Origin: Sphingobacteriaceae bacterium
GTDB lineage: Bacteria; Bacteroidota; Bacteroidia; B-17B0; Aurantibacillaceae
Length of the DNA stretch: 64,000 nt
Assembly: GCA_016715905.1 (NCBI GenBank)
Contig: JADJXI010000003.1
Coordinates: 744,001-808,000 of the forward strand
Reading direction: 5' to 3'
Part shown: piece after piece, positions 55,263-62,168 of the stretch
Numbering within the stretch: the first letter of the stretch is position 1
How the letters are laid out: every line of letters begins with the position of its first letter
Made by a program: the position numbers and the translations under genes
Notes under the pieces: model-generated
Database searches by the model: none
The model's input: only the letters and a program-made list of their open reading frames with translations
What the model was told of the DNA's origin: nothing

Positions 55263-56729
55263 TTAATTATTAATTAGTTGTGCTGCGATTTTACCGGAAA
55301 TTATGGCCGGCGGAATACCGGGGCCGGGTACAGTTAATTGTCCGGTATAAACCAAATTAGAAACATTTTTGTTTAGCATGCTCGGTTTTAAAACAGCCGT
55401 TTGTCGTAAAGTGTTGGCTAAACCATATGCATTTCCCTTGTAGGAATTATAATCATTTTTAAAATCTGTTATGCAATAAGATTTTTTGTATGCGATGTGC
55501 TCTTTAATTGGCGTGTTACAATACGATTCAATCCTTTTTATTATTAATTGATAGTACTTTTCTCTGATTTCGTGACTGTCATTGATGCCCGGTGCTAATG
55601 GCATTAAAATAAAAAGATTTTCACACCCTTCAGGCGCCACACTGTCATCAGTTTTGCTCGGACAACAAACATAAAACAAGGGGTCGCTTGGCCAGGAAGG
55701 TTTATCGTAAATTTCAAAAGCATGTGTTTCAAAATTTTTATCAAAAAATAAATTATGATGAATTAATTTTGGAAGTTTTTTAGAAACACCTAAATAAAAT
55801 ATGAGTGAAGAAGGGGCGAGCACTCGGCTATCCCAGTATTTTTCATTGTAGTTTCTGTATTTTTCCTCCATCAAAGATTCTGTGTGATGATAATCTGAAC
55901 TGGCAATCAATTTGTTTACTGCTATAGTTTTGTCAGTTGTATGTAATTGAGCAACTTTATTGTTGACAATTTCAATTTTATTGATGTTGGTATTGGTTTC
56001 GAATTGAACGCCTAGCTCTTCGGCTAACTTTTGCATCCCTGCTATTATTTTATGCATCCCTCCCATGGGATAATATGTGCCTTGTGTTAATTCTGCATGA
56101 TTCATTAAACTATAAAGGGCAGGAGTTTGTTGCGGTTTGGCTCCAAGAAACAGAACCGGAAATTCCATAAGACTAATTAATCGAGGATCTTTGAAATAAC
56201 TTCGAACATACTTATCAAAGGATTTGAAAATATTCGATTTGATAACTCCACTAATAACATCCAATTTTAAAAATTCAGTCCAGGATAGGCAGGGATTAAA
56301 TACTAATTTGTTCATGCCAATTTCATACTTGTACTTGGCTTCCTTTAAAAATTTATCTAATTGGTCCGCACTGCCTTTTTCAATACTTTCAAAAATTGCT
56401 TTGAGGTCGTTTAAATTAGAGGGAATTTTAAGGGTATCACTATCTGAGTAAATGATTTGAAATCCCGGGTCTAATTTTACGAGTGTATAATAATCAGATA
56501 CGTTCTTTCCAAAATCATTAAAGAAATTCTCAAATATATCAGGCATCCAATACCAACTTGGACCCATATCAAAAGTGTAACCTTTCTCGGTGAATACTCT
56601 TGCACGTCCGCCGGTTTGCTCATTTTTTTCAAGCACGGTTACCTTATTTTTTTGGAGCGAAGAATAACAAGCAGCCGATAAGCCTGAAAAGCCCGAACCA
56701 AGAATATGGATATCTATTTTGTTTAACAT
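55263..56729 (-). CDS. crtI: Phytoene desaturase
   Basis: A 488-residue FAD enzyme that desaturates phytoene to lycopene. The dinucleotide motif is GSGFSGLSAA (11-20) with TGGRARV (about 40-46), and the C-terminal CrtI signature is YTGQLTVPGPGIPPAIISGK. It is the first structural gene of the crt operon. Its start codon and -7 box lie within a 51-base inverted repeat that probably binds the upstream regulator. Confidence 0.93.
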   Translation of the reverse strand: MLNKIDIHILGSGFSGLSAACYSSLQKNKVTVLEKNEQTGGRARVFTEKGYTFDMGPSWYWMPDIFENFFNDFGKNVSDYYTLVKLDPGFQIIYSDSDTLKIPSNLNDLKAIFESIEKGSADQLDKFLKEAKYKYEIGMNKLVFNPCLSWTEFLKLDVISGVIKSNIFKSFDKYVRSYFKDPRLISLMEFPVLFLGAKPQQTPALYSLMNHAELTQGTYYPMGGMHKIIAGMQKLAEELGVQFETNTNINKIEIVNNKVAQLHTTDKTIAVNKLIASSDYHHTESLMEEKYRNYNEKYWDSRVLAPSSLIFYLGVSKKLPKLIHHNLFFDKNFETHAFEIYDKPSWPSDPLFYVCCPSKTDDSVAPEGCENLFILMPLAPGINDSHEIREKYYQLIIKRIESYCNTPIKEHIAYKKSYCITDFKNDYNSYKGNAYGLANTLRQTAVLKPSMLNKNVSNLVYTGQLTVPGPGIPPAIISGKIAAQLINN

Positions 56730-56760
56730 TTAAGCAAATATATTAAACAAAATTAGATAT
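56710..56760. promoter_or_regulatory. Candidate operator and promoter of the crt operon
   Basis: ATATCTATTTTGTTTAA (56710-56726) faces its inverted copy TTAAACAAAATTAGATAT (56743-56760, one inserted T) across 16 bases. The spacer holds the crtI ATG (56729-56727) and a perfect minus-strand -7 box TATATTTG (56742-56735), so a bound protein would block the promoter. The TTAAACAAAA core recurs at the regulator's own promoter. Confidence 0.6.
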
Positions 56761-56763
56761 TAC

Positions 56764-57645
56764 TTAATCCGATAAAAAATTTAACAATTCTTTAGGGTCG
56801 TTCATTAATACTGTCCGTTGATTAGTAGTAAGTTGAGCTAGTTCAGGTAAAGCAGTGGCAAAAAACAAGGTAATATTCGGTTGTGTTTTCAAGAGATTTT
56901 CAATTTCGCCATAAACTTCTTGCTTATTATTCACCACAAAAAAGGTAAAGATGTATTTCGCATCAGTAGCGGAAATTATTTTGCTTAAATTTTCAACAGG
57001 CACATTTTGTCCAAGGTTTATAACTTCTGCGCCGTTTATTCTTAGTAGGTATTCCGTGAAGAGTAATCCTATTTCATGCCATTCATTAGGTGGTAAGAAT
57101 AGAATGAATTTCATTTTAGAACGTGTAGGGATTTCAATACCATCTATTGCAGAAAATAATTTTCTACGCAAAAGTGTAGTTGCAAAATGCTCTTGTGCAG
57201 GAGTAAGATCGTCTATACTCCACATGATGCCAATTCGCTTTAAAAAAGGATAAATAATTTGTAGCATGGTATCCTTCATGCCTAGTCTGTTTAAAGCGGA
57301 GGAATAGGTTTTTTCAAAGGCCACTTCATCATATTGTAATGTGGAATTAACTAGTGCATTAACAGCTAAAGTTTCATAGGCATTTAAATTATCGGATTCT
57401 GATAACAAAGTGATAATTGAGTCCTGCTCTTTCAGATTCATATCGGCGATTTTAGAAATTTTATAGCCATACTGTATAAGTGTTGAGATGTTTAATAGTT
57501 TTCGGGCCTGATCATTATTATAATATCGGATATTGGTTTTTGTTCGGAAAGGTTCTATAATCTTATATCTTTTTTCCCAAATACGAATGGTGTGGGCCTT
57601 AATACCGGTTAATTGTTCAAGATCGGTGATTTGATAGGTTTGCAT
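56764..57645 (-). CDS. CarH/LitR-like B12-binding MerR regulator
   Basis: A 293-residue regulator with an N-terminal MerR DNA-binding domain (YQITDLEQLTGIKAHTIRIW, FRTKTNIRYYNNDQARKL), a helical-bundle domain (about 85-165) and a Rossmann B12-binding domain (about 178-293). Pocket residues match CarH: W142, E152 and H153 (AQEHFAT), with the same Trp-to-Glu-His spacing as in Thermus CarH (131, 141/142), and H190 in the E-x-H-x-x-G motif (NEWHEIG). The residue after W142 is Ser, where Thermus CarH has the His that forms the light-induced adduct. It precedes the crt operon on the same strand and is likely its light- or B12-responsive repressor. Confidence 0.88.
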   Translation of the reverse strand: MQTYQITDLEQLTGIKAHTIRIWEKRYKIIEPFRTKTNIRYYNNDQARKLLNISTLIQYGYKISKIADMNLKEQDSIITLLSESDNLNAYETLAVNALVNSTLQYDEVAFEKTYSSALNRLGMKDTMLQIIYPFLKRIGIMWSIDDLTPAQEHFATTLLRRKLFSAIDGIEIPTRSKMKFILFLPPNEWHEIGLLFTEYLLRINGAEVINLGQNVPVENLSKIISATDAKYIFTFFVVNNKQEVYGEIENLLKTQPNITLFFATALPELAQLTTNQRTVLMNDPKELLNFLSD

Positions 57646-57669
57646 TTGTTTATTTATATGGATTATTTA

Positions 57670-57692
57670 TTAAACAAAATTATTAAATAAAA
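57670..57692. promoter_or_regulatory. Candidate operator at the carH-like promoter
   Basis: TTAAACAAAA (57670-57679) and TTAAATAAAA (57683-57692) form a direct repeat of 13-base period in the 88-base gap between the regulator gene and the divergent DinB-like gene. The first copy is identical to the core at the crtI promoter, pointing to autoregulation and possible control of the DinB-like gene. Confidence 0.5.
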
Positions 57693-57733
57693 TGAATGTA
57701 TTACCTTTATTTTGAGAAATTAGCAACAAGGTT

Positions 57734-58297
57734 ATGAATAGCAATTGCATACATTTATTTAAGTACTATAAACTTTTAGGTGAAAAAACCTTTTCGCAAT
57801 TAAATGATGAACAGTTATTTGCAGCTCCTAATTCAACTTGTAATAGTATTTCCATTCTTGTTCAACACCTGTGGGGGAATATGATGAGCAGGTGGACAGA
57901 TTTTTTGAATAGCGACGGCGAAAAAGAATGGCGAAATCGAGACGAAGAATTTGAAAGCATATTGCAATCAAGAGATGAAATGCTTGTTAAATGGAATGAA
58001 GGGTGGGCTTGTTTATTTAAAGCATTGGGATCGCTTCAGGAAGCAGATTATCAAAAAATAATTTACATAAGAAAGCAGGGACATACTGTTACAGACGCTA
58101 TTCATAGACAACTGGCTCATTATGCATATCACGTAGGTCAAATAGTTTATGCAGGTAAGTTAATAAAAGAAGGTCATTGGGAATCTTTATCAATTCCAAA
58201 AAATGAATCAGATGCGTATAATCGTCAAAAATTTTCTCAACAAAAGGAAACAATTCATTTTACCAATGAGTATTTAAATAAAGGGATGAAAGAATAA
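57734..58297 (+). CDS. DinB-superfamily (DUF1572-like) protein
   Basis: A 187-residue four-helix-bundle protein. Metal-binding His residues are in the expected places: H45 (LVQHLWGN), H129 and H133 (AHYAYHVGQI). DinB-like proteins are often thiol S-transferases or metal-dependent hydrolases of low-molecular-weight thiol pathways; the substrate here is unknown. It is divergent from the carH-like gene, sharing an 88-base promoter region with the candidate operator, so it may be co-regulated with the carotenoids. Confidence 0.82.
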   Translation: MNSNCIHLFKYYKLLGEKTFSQLNDEQLFAAPNSTCNSISILVQHLWGNMMSRWTDFLNSDGEKEWRNRDEEFESILQSRDEMLVKWNEGWACLFKALGSLQEADYQKIIYIRKQGHTVTDAIHRQLAHYAYHVGQIVYAGKLIKEGHWESLSIPKNESDAYNRQKFSQQKETIHFTNEYLNKGMKE

Positions 58298-58301
58298 ATG
58301 A

Positions 58302-59297
58302 TTAATTACAATAATTATTTTCTTGAAACCAATTTAAACATTGACGAATCCCATTTTCAATAGGAGTTTGCGTCATCTTTAATTCGTTTCTTGCTTTCGA
58401 AACATTATAATACTGAGAAACATTGGAGAGTCTGGCTATTCCATAACTTAATTTTGGCGGACGTCGAATTAATCTGGCTGTTGCTGAATTAAGAAATCCA
58501 ACGGATAGTATTAAACCATATGGAATTTTTTTAAGCTTAAATGGTTTATTCATTAAAAGGCAAGCTTTCTGGAAAAATTCTTTGTATGTTAAATTTTCAT
58601 TACCTGCAATATAACATTCACCAAGTCTCCCAAATTTTAAAGCATTTACTGCTGCTGAGGCCACGTCAACTGTACAAACAAAGTTTTTTCCTCCATTCGT
58701 ATATCCGGGTAATTGATTTTTATAAAGCGTAAGTAACATTTTACCGGATGAGGGTCCGGAGTCAAATGCCCCAATCATAAACGTTGGATTGATTACGATA
58801 ACCGGAAAATTATTTTCTTTATATTCTTCTATTAAGTATTGCTGCGCTAAATATTTGCTATCCAGATAATCCATTCCGTATTTCCATCCACTAAATGGTT
58901 CTAATTCATCTCCAGGTTTGTCTATTAGACCGGAATTGAATGAACTTGCTGAGCCTATATGTGCTAGTCTTTTAATGTTATGTTTTTTGCAGGCCTTTAC
59001 TATATTTTTAGTACCGTCAATATTAACCTTATTAATAATTTCTTTTCTTCTAGGCCACAAATCAGTAATTGCTGCAATATGTATAACGTAATCACAACCT
59101 TCCATTTCCCTACTTAATTCTTCAAAATTTAATACATTACCGTACACAAATTCCAAATCCAAGTCTTTCAATAAATTTTGTCGATTGTCTTTTAAGCAAA
59201 AAGCCTTCACTAAATATTTCTGATTCAATAATTCTCGGCAAATATGATTACCTAACATGCCGTTGGCTCCAGTCACAAATACTTTTTCCGGATTCAT
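58302..59297 (-). CDS. Extended SDR, dihydroflavonol-reductase-like
   Basis: A 331-residue NAD(P)-dependent reductase or epimerase. The Rossmann motif is VTGANGMLGNH (7-17) and the catalytic YxxxK is YLDSK (about 144-148). The N-terminal NAD/NADP region continues CDYVIHIAAITDLWP. Relatives (dihydroflavonol-4-reductase-like, hopanoid-associated and 3-beta-HSD-like proteins) act on sterol-like, terpenoid or sugar substrates. It is convergent with the DinB-like gene, 4 bases apart. A link to the carotenoid cluster is possible but not shown. Confidence 0.85.
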   Translation of the reverse strand: MNPEKVFVTGANGMLGNHICRELLNQKYLVKAFCLKDNRQNLLKDLDLEFVYGNVLNFEELSREMEGCDYVIHIAAITDLWPRRKEIINKVNIDGTKNIVKACKKHNIKRLAHIGSASSFNSGLIDKPGDELEPFSGWKYGMDYLDSKYLAQQYLIEEYKENNFPVIVINPTFMIGAFDSGPSSGKMLLTLYKNQLPGYTNGGKNFVCTVDVASAAVNALKFGRLGECYIAGNENLTYKEFFQKACLLMNKPFKLKKIPYGLILSVGFLNSATARLIRRPPKLSYGIARLSNVSQYYNVSKARNELKMTQTPIENGIRQCLNWFQENNYCN

Positions 59298-59431
59298 TTA
59301 CAAATCAAGTGGAGTGAATTAATTTTCTTCTTTGAATATATTTAATCTATTCAATAGAAATTATAGACAATGTTAAGAATTTATTTCATAATAGCAAGTG
59401 TGCTAGGTCAGGTTATGAATAACGGAAAAGA

Positions 59432-61459
59432 TTAATTTTTAAAAAAATTGCCCTTGTGATACCATTCGCCTTGTTCAGGTTTGAATATATAGATATAATT
59501 TCCGGAAGGTAACCGTGAAACATCAAAAGGAGTAATTTCATTTATTACTTTTTGTTCAAGCAAAACTTTCCCATTAAGGTCAAGAATACGTAACTCTCCT
59601 GTTGTGTTTTCGGGTATTTTAAAGTATAAATTTTCCGAAACCGGATTTGGATAAACCATAACAGTTCCTATGCTGTTGTTTAATTCAGACAGGTTAACGG
59701 CACTCATAAAAACCGTAGTAGTAATTTGTGAAGTACAGCCAAAAGCATTTGATCCGGTTACTGTATACACGGTGGTGACCGTTGGATTCACAATAATATT
59801 TATATTATTGGCACCTCCAGGTTGCCAGGTATAACTTGAAGCTCCACTTGTTGAAAGGGAAATTACAGAACCCGGAAGAATACCAATTGGTTGGCTTACA
59901 GTTAAACTCGGATTCGGAAAAACGGAAAGATTATAAACATAGGTACTGGTTTGCGAACATGAAGGAATTGTACCTTGCAAAGTATAGGAGGTGGCCACAC
60001 TAGGTGAAACACTGATTATAGTAGAATTGGGTGAAGGCGATAAATTTATTGTTGGTGACCAAGTGTAATCAACGGCACCAACAGCAGTAAATGAAACACT
60101 AGAGCCCACACAAAGCGCGCTATTTGATGCAATGGCACCAACAGTAAAGCCTGGAACAATAGAAAATGTAGCAGGTATTCTCGGACTTTGACAACCGGGT
60201 TTGCTGTATTTTAAAATTCCGTTAAACACTCGGGGCGTCGAAGTTACATTAAAATAATTTCCTCCTCGTCCTTCAAATAATTGTATGTCGTTGTTGGAAG
60301 CAAATAAATTACCTAATCCAACTCCATTGCTATAATTTACTCCTGCGCCTCCATTGCTGGTTACATATATACCGGCTGTTTGACCAGATCCAACCGGAAT
60401 TGCAAATGTTCCGGGAATTGTAGTTAAAGTGCCACTTCCATTGGGAATGACAGTAGTAGATAAAGCTAAGGTCCAACCTGCAGGAGATAATTCATAACTC
60501 ACAAAACTTCCATATCTGTACCAAATTTCCACAGTGGTAGTTACATTGCTATTAAAATGCATATCAATTCCATCTAAAGTCATTGTGTTTTGAGCGGTAA
60601 CATCAAACATATTTCCCTGAGCACTGTTTCCTCCGGCAACCGTGGCGAATAAAGAACCCGGAATAGTAGAAGTAGCTTCTGCATAATAAGTAGTTGTGCT
60701 GTTTTCAGTTACTGCTAAATTACTACCGGTTCCGAGAACTAACGTAGAAACCGGAGAGGCATACCATTTGATAACCGAAGGACTATAAGCACTCGCCGTG
60801 AGTGTACCAAAAGAAGGAACGTTACAAGCCATTGCACCATTAGTACTGATGGTAGGATTCTGAATAGAAAGTGTAACTGAATAAGAGGAAGAACAGCCTG
60901 CCGTATTGGTTCCCACAACGGTATAACTAGTATTTACGGTTGGAGAAACGCTAATAGAGCTGCTGTTTGATCCGGTGTTCCAGGTGTAGGTGGTAGCTCC
61001 ATTCGCTTGTAAAGTAGCATTGCTTCCAATACAAGCAACTGGCGATCCGGTTATATAAACATTAGGAGTTACTGTACGCGTGGTGGAAAAACTATCGTTA
61101 TTTGGATTTCCATCGCCAATCAAATTAGTGAAACAGGAAAAAGTATAAATGCCGCCCCAACTTAAATTTGCAGCACCTACATTCAAATTTGTAGTAGATC
61201 CGGGTGCTAGGTTACCAATAAAATTTGCATTTAGTGTTTGATTTATTGGGCCGCTTATAATAACAACAACAGGAATATTAGAAAGTGAATTATTCCCGAA
61301 ATTTTGAATTGTCACCACCACAGGAACCGAATTGGAATAACAACCGGTTAAACTGGGTGAAACCAATGTAACTACTCCAGGGTCGTTAGGAACAACAATA
61401 TTAAAAGCATCAGCCGTATGAATACTTATTAAAAATATAGCTAAAAAAAGTAACCGCAT
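59432..61459 (-). CDS. Large secreted T9SS cargo protein with CARDB and Ig-like repeats
   Basis: The ATG at 61459 gives a signal peptide; an in-frame TTG at 61471 is less likely. The 675-residue protein has a CARDB-like domain (VPVVVTIQNFGNNSLSNIP, about 45-125), several Ig-like repeats with a shared core (GATTYTWNTGSN, GASSYTWQPGG, GAVDYTWSP), a Ser/Thr/Gly/Asn-rich middle, and a C-terminal T9SS sorting domain (VMVYPNPVSENLYFKI, LRILDLNGKVLLEQ, LPSGNYIYIF). The length, repeats and cysteines are typical of surface adhesins. It lies 23 bases downstream of the unknown gene at 61483-62118. Confidence 0.8.
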   Translation of the reverse strand: MRLLFLAIFLISIHTADAFNIVVPNDPGVVTLVSPSLTGCYSNSVPVVVTIQNFGNNSLSNIPVVVIISGPINQTLNANFIGNLAPGSTTNLNVGAANLSWGGIYTFSCFTNLIGDGNPNNDSFSTTRTVTPNVYITGSPVACIGSNATLQANGATTYTWNTGSNSSSISVSPTVNTSYTVVGTNTAGCSSSYSVTLSIQNPTISTNGAMACNVPSFGTLTASAYSPSVIKWYASPVSTLVLGTGSNLAVTENSTTTYYAEATSTIPGSLFATVAGGNSAQGNMFDVTAQNTMTLDGIDMHFNSNVTTTVEIWYRYGSFVSYELSPAGWTLALSTTVIPNGSGTLTTIPGTFAIPVGSGQTAGIYVTSNGGAGVNYSNGVGLGNLFASNNDIQLFEGRGGNYFNVTSTPRVFNGILKYSKPGCQSPRIPATFSIVPGFTVGAIASNSALCVGSSVSFTAVGAVDYTWSPTINLSPSPNSTIISVSPSVATSYTLQGTIPSCSQTSTYVYNLSVFPNPSLTVSQPIGILPGSVISLSTSGASSYTWQPGGANNINIIVNPTVTTVYTVTGSNAFGCTSQITTTVFMSAVNLSELNNSIGTVMVYPNPVSENLYFKIPENTTGELRILDLNGKVLLEQKVINEITPFDVSRLPSGNYIYIFKPEQGEWYHKGNFFKN

Positions 61460-61482
61460 TGCAATACGCAATTTAATTAAAA

Positions 61483-62118
61483 TTATTTATAAAAATAAAC
61501 CGGATTACGCTCATTAAACTTTCGGATAAATCGCGATACCTGTTCCTTCTGCTTTTTTCTTTTTAACAATTTAAATTCTTTATATAATTCAACGTCTCTG
61601 GAGATTAAATCCTCGGCAGTTGATTGACTGTATGGAACAATAACACCGTCGTTTATATTCATTAGAAAACTACGAATTTCGTTGGTTCTGGTTGAACCAT
61701 ACATGCCATATCCGGGAGTGTAATAGGCAGGACTAATCACTTCCACCGTAGCCGGCAAATAAGAAATTGATCCAAATAACGGAACTCTGTAAAACTCTCC
61801 CCGGTAATTGAGGTATAAGGCATTATTTTGACAGAAGCCCCAAATTTTTTCCGTTAAAACCTCTAATGGAATAGATTCTCCGTTAAATTGTATTTTTTCC
61901 ATTCGCATCATTTTGGAGTAAAAATCAATGGCACTTTTGTCAAGTTTGGAAACCACTTTTTCCTTAGAAATCTCTTTTTGCCATCGAAAATCCTGATATG
62001 TTAAATAAATGCCTTCTTTTATGGCACAGTTCTCCGTACAAGCAACGCTGTCCGTTTGCCCGATAAGCAGATTTGAAACTGTGACAAATAGAAATAAGAA
62101 TAAAAGTATTGTCCTCAC
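61483..62118 (-). CDS. Secreted protein, function unknown
   Basis: A 211-residue protein starting with GTG, with a signal peptide (ending IGQ) and a cysteine pair VACTEN-CAIKEGIYLTYQDF. Downstream, IWGFCQNNALYLNYRGEFYR and YYTPGYGMYGSTR are rich in Tyr and Gly, and the Lys/Arg/Glu-rich end (LLKRKKQKEQVSRFIRKFNE) is charged. The family is not recognised. It precedes the T9SS cargo gene by 23 bases and is divergent from the subtilase gene, so the three may be one surface-protein locus. Confidence 0.65.
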   Translation of the reverse strand: MRTILLFLFLFVTVSNLLIGQTDSVACTENCAIKEGIYLTYQDFRWQKEISKEKVVSKLDKSAIDFYSKMMRMEKIQFNGESIPLEVLTEKIWGFCQNNALYLNYRGEFYRVPLFGSISYLPATVEVISPAYYTPGYGMYGSTRTNEIRSFLMNINDGVIVPYSQSTAEDLISRDVELYKEFKLLKRKKQKEQVSRFIRKFNERNPVYFYK

Positions 62119-62168
62119 TAATGCAAATTTCGCTTTTTTTTTTATACTTTAGGTTAAAATATAATGTT

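Noticed and set aside
59369..59434. Plus-strand 21-codon open frame in the gap after the SDR gene
   Set aside because: It is too short, has no promoter match or similarity, and overlaps the stop of the cargo gene on the other strand.
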